Below, in pieces: positions 1 to 6,027 of a stretch of 6,166 bases of DNA. Below the pieces are notes generated by a model. That model was not told the origin of the DNA. It saw only the letters and a program-made list of their open reading frames with translations, and searched no databases. Made by a program: the position numbers and the translations under genes. The stretch is taken from the NCBI GenBank assembly GCA_028277025.1, contig JAPYVG010000094.1, positions 1 through 6,166 of the forward strand, given 5' to 3'. Source of the stretch: Sulfolobaceae archaeon (GTDB lineage: Archaea > Thermoproteota > Thermoprotei_A > Sulfolobales > Sulfolobaceae). Every line of letters starts with the position of its first letter. The first letter of the stretch is position 1.

Positions 1-687
1 AAAGCGTATAATTATGCTATGAAAATGGCCTTAAGTCTACATGAAGACTGGCTTCTTTTGCTCGATCAAGATAGTAAAGTAATAGATATAACAGAAATGT
101 TGACTATTTTGAAACATATTCCTAAAGATACGTGTTGCATCAGCATAAATAAATCTCATAGTAGTATTATAAAAATGTTAAATTCACAATTTTTTCTTGG
201 AACGGGGACTGTAAATTCCGGGTTAATAGTGAGGGTCGACAGTAAGCTCCATTGGAATGAGGATCTATTCGTTGATCAAACAGACGTAGAATTTATAGTT
301 AGGAATGTTATAAAGTTAAAGCTAGGAAATCTATTAATTTATCACAAAGACTTAATACAGCACAGGATAGGAGAAGGAGAAAGAGAAATACGAAGATTCT
401 TGAGTAAAATTATCTTTAAAATCATCTACATTTTACTCAGAAAAAAGATGAAAAAAGGAAGGTATACAATACCTCTTTACAAAAATTATATAAGATACTA
501 TCTAATACTGCGTAATACGGTGTATATAATGGCAAGATATCGTGTAATAAGGGAGCTCATTTACTCCTTTTTCTTCTCTTTCATAGGGCTTTACGAGGAA
601 AAGAAATACTACATGATCATTAGGGCTTTAATAATAGGTTTAACGGGGAAACTTAGAGAAGATAACCGAAAAATATTTGCAATTTAA
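1..687 (+). CDS. GT2 glycosyltransferase, rhamnosyltransferase-like, 5'-truncated by window edge
   Basis: The frame is open from base 1 (it begins K-A-Y-N-Y-A), so the ATG at 19 is an internal methionine and the true start lies upstream. About 228 codons are present; relatives of roughly 300 residues suggest the N-terminal nucleotide-binding part of about 70-90 residues is missing. Seen: LLLLDQDS (DQDS at 64-75), the metal/nucleotide-sugar motif typical of RfbF/WbbL-type GT2 enzymes; NSG near 214-222, the usual acceptor-loop position; FVDQTDVEF (about 271-297), matching the family's F(I/V)DxxDxE catalytic region; QHRIG around 358-372; and a basic C-terminal part with YLILRN (499-516), like the RN(Y)YYLxRN segment of these enzymes. 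The hydrophobic, Lys/Arg-rich tail suggests membrane association on the cytoplasmic face. Likely role: transfer of a deoxyhexose or similar sugar to a lipid-linked glycan. Family call is firm; sugar specificity is unknown. It is convergent with the GT4 gene. Confidence -1.
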   Translation, partial: KAYNYAMKMALSLHEDWLLLLDQDSKVIDITEMLTILKHIPKDTCCISINKSHSSIIKMLNSQFFLGTGTVNSGLIVRVDSKLHWNEDLFVDQTDVEFIVRNVIKLKLGNLLIYHKDLIQHRIGEGEREIRRFLSKIIFKIIYILLRKKMKKGRYTIPLYKNYIRYYLILRNTVYIMARYRVIRELIYSFFFSFIGLYEEKKYYMIIRALIIGLTGKLREDNRKIFAI

Positions 688-745
688 CCACAGGGGAATG
701 GTATTCGAAGGACAAAATACTCAATGCATACTCGTAAATTATGCT

Positions 746-750
746 AAAAA
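746..750 (-). terminator. Possible U-run terminator of the GT4 gene
   Basis: The 85-base spacer between the two convergent glycosyltransferase genes holds an A5 run on the + strand, which is T5 on the GT4 coding strand, 23-27 bases past its stop. Crenarchaeal transcripts often end at short U-rich runs without a hairpin. No hairpin is visible here. This is a weak, context-based call. I see no comparable signal for the + strand gene before it runs into the opposing coding region. Confidence -1.
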
Positions 751-772
751 TATCTTATTACTAAATTTCACT

Positions 773-1840
773 TTAAAGAGAAATACATTCGAATATTTTT
801 ATTAGTTGTTTACAGATTGTCTTTGTAGAGAAATTTTTTTCTACGTATTCTCTCAATCTGTAATAGTTTCTCTTCAGCTCAAATTTTTTTATTAGAGTAG
901 GGAAGTTCTCCACACGATCTACTAAAACTCCTTCTAATTTTTCGGCGCCTGTGAGGCCCTCGATCCCTTTTTCTGTGGTTATCACAGGCCTACCATACGC
1001 CATACACTCCAATACTTTCGTTTTAATCCCAGTCCCAGTAGTTAAAGGGATAACACACACATCAGCTTCCTTATAATACTTATCTAACGACTCAACCTTT
1101 CCTACGAATATTACATTATCAGGGTAGTTAGTGAATTTTTCCTTTCCCTCCCCCACTATAACAAATTTTACTTCTGGCAATTGTTTAGCTATCTCAATTA
1201 TTTTTTTAGCAGCTTCATAATTTTGGACAGATCTCAGATTCCCGGCAAACAAAGCCGTTTTGACCTTTTGATTTTCTACCTCGTAGAAAGGGATCTTTTC
1301 AGTGTCGATGGAGTGCCTGATTACTACGACCTTACCCTTATTCCTAGAGTATCTCTTAAAGATCTCAGCGTCTTTTTCCGACACAGTTATCACGACATCA
1401 GAGACCGCCGTAGTAACTCTGTCTAATAACCCGCCTATTATACGTCTAAACAGCAAGTTTTTTATTCCTCTAACACCCTTAGACACTTCCACAATAGACC
1501 CGTGTGTGTCGTAGACTACTTTCTTTCTTAGTATCTTAGCAGCTATTGCGAAAGGAAGAAACATGGATCCCTCAATCATTACTACATCTTGATTTTTCAG
1601 TAAGAAGATGAGACTTAACGATTTCCAAACGAAGGTGAATAAATATGATGCGTAGTTATTATTTACGTGAGACGAGTAAACGCCTTTAATTGAGTCAATA
1701 GGCACACGGTCGGTGATAAACTGTATCACGTTGACATCTGTTGATGAATTCAAGCACCTAAAAATGTAGTTCACCCTCATTAAGTATCCGTTGGTTGGGT
1801 TTTGAATATCTCCAAAGGTGACTATGAGAACCTTCATCAC
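773..1840 (-). CDS. GT4-family (GT-B fold) glycosyltransferase
   Basis: A 355-residue protein of normal length for family 4 retaining glycosyltransferases. Seen: N-terminal Rossmann-type start KVLIVTFGD (3-11) followed by NPTNGY, the acceptor-side glycine loop; VVYDTHG at 108-114; ITVSEKD at 151-157, a common GT4 element; FAGNLRSVQNYEA at 198-210, opening the C-terminal nucleotide-sugar domain; VGEGKE at 229-234; and GTGIKTKVLECMAYGRPVI at 269-287 with the conserved Glu278. The first Glu of the E-x7-E pair is Thr270, a pattern known from the GxGIKxKxLEAMA subgroup. Likely role: addition of a nucleotide-activated sugar to a growing glycan at the inner membrane face. Start: the reading frame begins GTG-ATG (1840 and 1837) and has a TAA two codons upstream of the GTG, so only these two starts or later ones are possible. 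TATA spacing favours transcription starting at the GTG. The donor sugar is not predictable. Confidence -1.
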   Translation of the reverse strand: MMKVLIVTFGDIQNPTNGYLMRVNYIFRCLNSSTDVNVIQFITDRVPIDSIKGVYSSHVNNNYASYLFTFVWKSLSLIFLLKNQDVVMIEGSMFLPFAIAAKILRKKVVYDTHGSIVEVSKGVRGIKNLLFRRIIGGLLDRVTTAVSDVVITVSEKDAEIFKRYSRNKGKVVVIRHSIDTEKIPFYEVENQKVKTALFAGNLRSVQNYEAAKKIIEIAKQLPEVKFVIVGEGKEKFTNYPDNVIFVGKVESLDKYYKEADVCVIPLTTGTGIKTKVLECMAYGRPVITTEKGIEGLTGAEKLEGVLVDRVENFPTLIKKFELKRNYYRLREYVEKNFSTKTICKQLIKIFECISL

Positions 1841-1862
1841 TTTTTAATGGAACCTTGTGATA

Positions 1863-1878
1863 TATATAAATCTGTAAG
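1863..1878 (-). promoter_or_regulatory. TATA promoter of the GT4 gene (leaderless)
   Basis: On the - strand CTTACAGA (1878-1871) is followed directly by TTTATATA (1870-1863). The TATA centre lies 26.5 bases from the GTG at 1840 and 29.5 from the ATG at 1837. The archaeal spacing from TATA centre to start site is about 26-27, so the transcript is predicted to begin at the GTG, with either no leader or a 3-base one. The presence of this promoter argues against simple co-transcription with the upstream methyltransferase gene. Confidence -1.
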
Positions 1879-2112
1879 TGGTGAATATTGCTGATTTTCA
1901 TAGTGTCATCATTAGTTATAAATCTATTGAATTTTTCCTTTATAGCAGGGATAAATAATAAATTAAGAATATTATGAAATCTTAGAAGATCGCAGGAATA
2001 TAATTAACCTAGTAACTACGCAAGACAAACTTTCGACACATTTTAAAGGATTTTATAAATTTTTATATCTAGAAGCGACGAATAATAGCATCTTCAAATT
2101 TTCAATTTCCTT
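1879..2112. other. AT-rich spacer between the methyltransferase and GT4 genes, no gene seen
   Basis: Together with the promoter bases this forms a 272-base gap between two genes on the same strand. Both strands carry only open frames of about 25 codons or fewer that lack a TATA box at the right distance. A - strand ATGATGA (about 1902-1908) resembles a C box, but no CTGA box follows at a suitable distance, so I do not call a C/D guide RNA. The TTTTATAAATTTTTATA stretch near 2051-2067 is simply AT-rich; it could contribute a weak promoter or terminator, which I cannot decide. Confidence -1.
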
Positions 2113-2865
2113 TTACATTATCTCAGTTTTTAGGCGTTTAGCGTAGATGATTTTCACTTGTTCAGTAACGGAATTTGAATCGATAGCGGGAACCTTATAT
2201 TCTTTTTTTAAAAACTTAGACAAAGTTTTAGTCTTCATTTCAGCCCTCAAGAAATCTAAGGGATGTGTTGTAACATTCTTGATCGTGTTCTTTATTAAGT
2301 CTCTTCTTTTCATCTCCCTAATTTCAAAACCTTCAGACCTAAGTAAGTTAGGTATAGTCGAAATATTTCTTTCTCCGTGCAATTCAATGGCGAGAGTCCT
2401 GACGTGGTCCAGCCAATCATAATCTTTGAACACTTCTCCCTCTGACCCTTCGATGTCCATCTTAATTACATTGAACTTTCCTAATGAGCTAACTTTCACA
2501 GTGTCTATTTCGATGTAACCTTCATTTGTAATTTTGCTACCAACACCTTCATCCCTCATTTTAACTTTTATGCCCTCCACGCTGTGTAATGCTTTGTTGA
2601 CGAGAACAACGTTCTTAAGACCGTTTATTTCAACGTTTTCTTTCAGAATCTTAAAAGCCCAAGGTAACGGTTCAACAGCCACTACTTCTCTAGCTCTTCT
2701 AGCTATTTTAACCGTAAAATCTCCAATAAAGGCTCCTGCGTCGAGGACAATATCGTATTTTTTAACTTTTAGGAAATCCCATTCACCTGCTATATATGTT
2801 GCATAATAAACGTAACTATAACAGTTAGGAATCTCTATCTTGGTTCTGCCGTATCTGAATATCAT
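2113..2865 (-). CDS. FkbM-family SAM-dependent methyltransferase
   Basis: A 250-residue class I methyltransferase. Seen: SAM-binding motif I VLDAGAFIGDFTV (40-52); the acidic end of strand 2 in VAVEPLP (62-68, Glu65), which normally binds the ribose hydroxyls; and IKMDIEGSEGEVF (134-146), the signature of the FkbM/Methyltransf_21 family; then AIELHG (159-164). FkbM proteins are O-methyltransferases, common in polysaccharide and glycolipid clusters, so methylation of a glycan sugar is the likely job; the acceptor is inference. The last 70 residues (about 181-250) are rich in lysine and fall outside the core fold; they may contact membrane or partner. No signal peptide, so cytoplasmic. The ATG start is secure: an in-frame TGA lies two codons upstream and a TATA box is centred 26.5 bases away. 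The gene is divergent from the large membrane-protein gene and lies upstream of the GT4 gene on the same strand. Confidence -1.
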   Translation of the reverse strand: MIFRYGRTKIEIPNCYSYVYYATYIAGEWDFLKVKKYDIVLDAGAFIGDFTVKIARRAREVVAVEPLPWAFKILKENVEINGLKNVVLVNKALHSVEGIKVKMRDEGVGSKITNEGYIEIDTVKVSSLGKFNVIKMDIEGSEGEVFKDYDWLDHVRTLAIELHGERNISTIPNLLRSEGFEIREMKRRDLIKNTIKNVTTHPLDFLRAEMKTKTLSKFLKKEYKVPAIDSNSVTEQVKIIYAKRLKTEIM

Positions 2866-2887
2866 GATTCATTATTAGACGAAAGAG

Positions 2888-2902
2888 TTTTAAAATTGTA
2901 AG
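2888..2902 (-). promoter_or_regulatory. TATA promoter of the FkbM methyltransferase gene (leaderless)
   Basis: On the - strand CTTACA (2902-2897), one A, then TTTTAAAA (2895-2888). The box centre is 26.5 bases from the ATG at 2865, so the mRNA should start at or next to the start codon. The bases just before the ATG show no GGTGA-like ribosome site, which fits a leaderless message. Confidence -1.
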
Positions 2903-3212
2903 GGATACAATTTCCCATTTTATCCGTTTCGAGGAAATAACATAGAATCGTTTTTAATAGTGAATTAGTTTTTCTAGATATTTTTCCCACAATATTCAAT
3001 CTAATTATGCAAGGTTCTTTAATACATATGAGGTAAAGAAAGGGTGTTTTTCATGGAAATTTTCCAGTAAATTAAATATGATGGAGCTATCGAGATTATA
3101 GATAACTATATTTATTGTATTTCATGTTAGCTTAAAATTTTTTAATTTTGTAGAATAAATAAATTTTAATAAACTATTTTGATACCTCACAATTTTTCTA
3201 TAAAGAGCTAAC
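2903..3212. other. Divergent intergenic region, no gene seen
   Basis: This is the core of the 388-base gap between the divergent methyltransferase and membrane-protein genes. Open frames on either strand are under about 20 codons. Short symmetric elements are present: TGGAAA-T-TTTCCA at 3054-3066, and GTTAGCT at 3126-3132 matched by inverted AGCTAAC at 3206-3212. TGATACCT occurs at 3180-3187 and again at 3232-3239. Each could occur by chance in DNA this AT-rich. The gap is long for a compact archaeal genome, so a regulatory role or an unannotated small RNA is possible but not shown. Confidence -1.
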
Positions 3213-3232
3213 CTTACAGAAAAATTTTAAAT
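3213..3232 (+). promoter_or_regulatory. TATA promoter of the 865-residue membrane-protein gene (leaderless)
   Basis: CTTACA (3213-3218), then GAAAAA acting as a purine-rich TFB recognition element, then TTTTAAAT (3225-3232). The GAAAAA-TTTTAAAT block is close to the strong Sulfolobales consensus. The TATA centre is 25.5 bases from the ATG at 3254, which pins the start and predicts a leaderless mRNA. The box is flanked by two copies of TGATACCT, one upstream and one overlapping its last base. Confidence -1.
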
Positions 3233-3253
3233 GATACCTACCACATCATCACG

Positions 3254-5851
3254 ATGGTTAATAAGCTGAAGAAGCTCTCCGCCATGTTAAGGCTTTTGTC
3301 TGAATTCCTGATCGTAGCTATTTCCTCACTCCTCGAATTTTATCTCTTAACTGAAAGGAATTTTTCGACCTCTTACTTGGGCTTTACACCCCCTACACCT
3401 CAATATCTTGAAGCAGTCTTCAATATACAGAGCGGAGCGCTACAAAGTGATGTAAATGCAATAACCACTATATTTTATTTTATAATGGGCGGTGGGCTAC
3501 TTTACATGACCTTAGGATATATCTTTCCCTTTGTCCTATCTTCTCTCTCTATGTATTATGGTATCAAAATAGTTGTTACGAAATACTTCGGTAAAACGTT
3601 TTATGTATACCCAGTTGCGTTCATCACGGCTTTAAATTACCCCCTTACTTATTACTTTTTTACTGCTATCAACAATTATTATTATGCGACACTACCTCTC
3701 GTTATAGCTCTATTAGATAAGTACCTTGACTTTGAAACACTAACGTGGAACCAGGCCTTGAAAAGAGGCATAATTCTTTCACTAGTCGTATCACTAGGTC
3801 TGGCAGACCCAAGGGGGACGTTTTACGATTTTATTTGGTTCTTTGTCTTCTCCGTGTCTTACATCATAGCTAAACATTCATTAACGTATTTAAAGAATTG
3901 GGTCAAGGTCATTCTTTTAGGTATTCCTTTCTTTGTGTTAGTCAACTTCAGGATCTTTCTGTATTATTATTTCATTACGAGGTTGAACGGTGTTGAAATA
4001 TTGAACAGTGCTACTAACTCACAGACTTCTATTGCTACTGAAAGGTTCAGTGTTTTGGGAGTCTTGACGGGGTCCGTTAATTGGCCCTCTTGTTACACTC
4101 CTACCTTAGAGCTCGCCGGGGGAATATTTGTAAGTTTGAGTCTTCTCCTATTATTAATCAAGAGGACGAGAAGGTTAGGAATTACTTTGGCTTTCGCTCT
4201 TTTCACTATTGTTTTCTTTAGCAGTCTACCTCAAGGAGGAGAAGTAATAAATTGGTTAATAGACCACGGGTATTACTCATTGGTCGTGTTCGTTTACTCT
4301 AACTATTTGCCTCAATACTTTTCGGATGAGATATTGTTCCTCGGGGCTGGTGTTAGTATTGTCTATGCAGTCTTGAAGGCAAAGAAGTTAAAATCTAGGG
4401 TCGTCGTCATGTTGTCTCTATTGGTACTTTTAACCTTATCAAATCTTGCATTTTCGTATAATTATCTTACCTTTGTGTCTAAGGCTTATGGTCCACCGCC
4501 ACAATTTCCTTCTTATGTTCAAGACGCCATTAATGTAATGTCAAATGATACTGGTTTAATCTTTATAATTACTCCGGGTTCTTTAGGGTATCAGTATTAC
4601 TTAGTAAACCTCTATGGTGTGGGCTTTGGTCCTCAGTGGTACAGTTATCTTTCAGCATTCCCTATCTGGGAGATCTCACACGGAGTAAAGGAATTGGGTA
4701 AAGTCTTTTCCTATCTGGGGATAGAGTACGTAATGGTTGATACTAACGGGATGCCGGATCCTGAGGGGCTTATAGCTTATCTTAACTCCACGTTAAAAGA
4801 GGTATTTCAAGACCACGGTGTTTACGTATTTTATAACCCCGATTATGAGGAAATGGTGGAAGGTCGGGGTATTTACGTCGCTTATGATTTCCCTTGTATA
4901 CTTAACTATCTATCACATCTAAATAATACTTATGTCATAGTACCTCAATATTTCGTTGAAGGCTTGCCGCAGTATGTGAAAGGGTTTATAGGTTACAACC
5001 TCGCTACGCTTGACTTAGTACCCTTCTTTGTTAACAGTAGTGACTCTATAAGCTTTTCTTTATCTAAATTACATCCACACGGTTGGAGGGAAATACCGCT
5101 CTTCTGGGCAGGAGACGAGGTACCAGGTTATTTGCCCGGCGGTCCTCTAATGATCAATGTGAGTGACGGTGATTATGTCGTTTTTGTTGAGGGAGGAATA
5201 GCTAATTTGAACAATTATTACGCCTTGAACGTTTCATCTACCTTCATGCTAGCTTCTGGGAAAAACACTACACTTATTACCATTAAAGAGCCGTATTCGC
5301 CTTCTACGAATTGGTTTTATTTAGACAACGTAACAGTAAGTAACGGTAGCTTAGTGATAAATTGGATAGGAGGAATAGTTCCCTTCTTGGTTAAAATTCT
5401 ATTGGTACCCATAAATAAGTTGCAGAATGTCGAGGAATATATGGCGAAATCCTTACCTCGTTACAACATAATAAGCTTCGATAGTGTAAATATAACCAAT
5501 GTTAGTTTTAGCGTGGAAAGGATAAATAATCAATTAGTCTTTATCCACCACGGAAATCTGAGTACTGATTATCTCGCTTATGCCTATTTTAAAGACTATG
5601 AATTTTTACTAAGCTTTTATGTCCAATATTTAGAAGTGAACTGGTTAGTAAAACATTATATATATTACTATGGAATGGGTAACGTTTATGTTATAAAGGA
5701 CACTGAGAATTTTTCACCGATAAACTTTGAAAATGCATTACCGTTGTTTGAAGCGAATTTAGTGACACTATTGTTAACCTTTATGACATACCTATGGGCT
5801 GATAATAAGTTAAATAGGAGGATCTTGAACAGGTTACTTAGGAAGTTATGA
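3254..5851 (+). CDS. Large polytopic membrane protein with sequon-rich extracytoplasmic domain, GT-C-like layout
   Basis: 865 residues; family not recognised. A short basic N-terminus is followed by a first membrane helix (about 14-32), a loop (33-70) with QSDVNA (64-69), then roughly a dozen hydrophobic segments to about residue 400 (for example 72-90, 91-108, 117-137, 172-184, 217-240, 287-302, 308-323, 382-400). Residues 401-828 form a largely soluble domain. One last helix (about 829-849) leads to a basic tail with RR and RKL, predicting both ends in the cytoplasm. The soluble domain holds 13 N-x-S/T sequons (N431, 511, 557, 594, 635, 659, 671, 692, 697, 746, 749, 768, 819), consistent with exposure outside the cell. 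A multi-helix N-terminal half plus a large outer domain resembles GT-C enzymes and AftD-like proteins, and GLADPRG (182-188) is a charged motif at a membrane border. The WWDYG motif of AglB/STT3 is absent, so it is not the oligosaccharyltransferase. Glycosyltransferase, chain-handling or export roles are inference from context. Confidence -1.
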   Translation: MVNKLKKLSAMLRLLSEFLIVAISSLLEFYLLTERNFSTSYLGFTPPTPQYLEAVFNIQSGALQSDVNAITTIFYFIMGGGLLYMTLGYIFPFVLSSLSMYYGIKIVVTKYFGKTFYVYPVAFITALNYPLTYYFFTAINNYYYATLPLVIALLDKYLDFETLTWNQALKRGIILSLVVSLGLADPRGTFYDFIWFFVFSVSYIIAKHSLTYLKNWVKVILLGIPFFVLVNFRIFLYYYFITRLNGVEILNSATNSQTSIATERFSVLGVLTGSVNWPSCYTPTLELAGGIFVSLSLLLLLIKRTRRLGITLAFALFTIVFFSSLPQGGEVINWLIDHGYYSLVVFVYSNYLPQYFSDEILFLGAGVSIVYAVLKAKKLKSRVVVMLSLLVLLTLSNLAFSYNYLTFVSKAYGPPPQFPSYVQDAINVMSNDTGLIFIITPGSLGYQYYLVNLYGVGFGPQWYSYLSAFPIWEISHGVKELGKVFSYLGIEYVMVDTNGMPDPEGLIAYLNSTLKEVFQDHGVYVFYNPDYEEMVEGRGIYVAYDFPCILNYLSHLNNTYVIVPQYFVEGLPQYVKGFIGYNLATLDLVPFFVNSSDSISFSLSKLHPHGWREIPLFWAGDEVPGYLPGGPLMINVSDGDYVVFVEGGIANLNNYYALNVSSTFMLASGKNTTLITIKEPYSPSTNWFYLDNVTVSNGSLVINWIGGIVPFLVKILLVPINKLQNVEEYMAKSLPRYNIISFDSVNITNVSFSVERINNQLVFIHHGNLSTDYLAYAYFKDYEFLLSFYVQYLEVNWLVKHYIYYYGMGNVYVIKDTENFSPINFENALPLFEANLVTLLLTFMTYLWADNKLNRRILNRLLRKL

Positions 5852-5863
5852 TTTTAGAATTTT
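5852..5863 (+). terminator. Possible T-run terminator of the membrane-protein gene
   Basis: Two T4 runs (5852-5855 and 5860-5863) directly follow the TGA stop. Short U-rich tracts without hairpins can end crenarchaeal transcripts. The runs are short, so support is weak. Confidence -1.
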
Positions 5864-5963
5864 AATGACCTTGATAACAAACCATGAAAGGCTTCTAATT
5901 TCAACAGTTCTACTATTTAGCCCTAGGAGATGCCCGTGACAGTCGAGTAAGACTGATCTTTTG

Positions 5964-5979
5964 TGTAGAAATTTCTACA
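5964..5979. promoter_or_regulatory. Perfect 16-base palindrome, candidate operator
   Basis: TGTAGAAATTTCTACA reads identically on both strands. Skipping one mismatched pair, the symmetry continues for two more pairs (TT at 5961-5962 with AA at 5981-5982). Its centre is 31 bases upstream of the TATA centre and about 56 upstream of the predicted start site of the next gene. Dyads with an AT-rich middle are typical targets of archaeal dimeric winged-helix regulators, including the Lrp/AsnC family, and an upstream place would suit an activator. It is not followed by a T-run, which argues against a hairpin terminator. The binding protein is unknown. Confidence -1.
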
Positions 5980-5990
5980 TAATACGCAAA

Positions 5991-6006
5991 GTAAAACCTT
6001 TTTAAC
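5991..6006 (+). promoter_or_regulatory. TATA promoter of the 3' GT2 gene (leaderless)
   Basis: GTAAAACC followed by TTTTTAAC (5999-6006). The GTAAAA part fits a TFB recognition element and the TATA-like box is centred 25.5 bases before the GTG at 6028. The CTTACA hexamer seen at the other three promoters is absent here. Confidence -1.
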
Positions 6007-6027
6007 CCGATTTAGAACGTGTAGATA

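Noticed and set aside
698..805. 35-codon + strand frame starting MVFEGQNTQ, with a GGGG a few bases upstream
   Set aside because: It overlaps the 3' end of the convergent GT4 gene, has no TATA box at leaderless distance and no recognisable motif; it looks like chance.
1181..1514. Two + strand open frames of 70 and 81 codons
   Set aside because: They lie wholly inside the GT4 gene on the opposite strand, lack promoters, and encode no recognisable motif.
1850..1910. Possible C/D box guide RNA (C-box-like ATGATGA on the - strand, CTGA on the + strand)
   Set aside because: The boxes are on opposite strands or too close together to leave guide segments, and the region overlaps the GT4 promoter.
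2147..2806. Two + strand open frames of about 90 codons
   Set aside because: They are antisense to the FkbM gene, whose SAM and FkbM motifs are clear; they have no TATA box at suitable spacing.
2807..2926. 18-codon - strand frame (MGNCIPYN...) whose stop overlaps the FkbM start
   Set aside because: It contains the predicted TATA box of the FkbM gene, so it would not be in the leaderless transcript.
3254..5851. Large membrane protein as AglB/STT3 oligosaccharyltransferase
   Set aside because: No WWDYG motif is present in the outer domain, so this assignment is not supported despite the similar overall layout.
5961..5980. Resemblance of GTAGAAATTTCTAC to a Cas12a direct-repeat stem
   Set aside because: It occurs once, with no loop, no repeat array and no cas gene in the window; the symmetry is better read as a regulator site.
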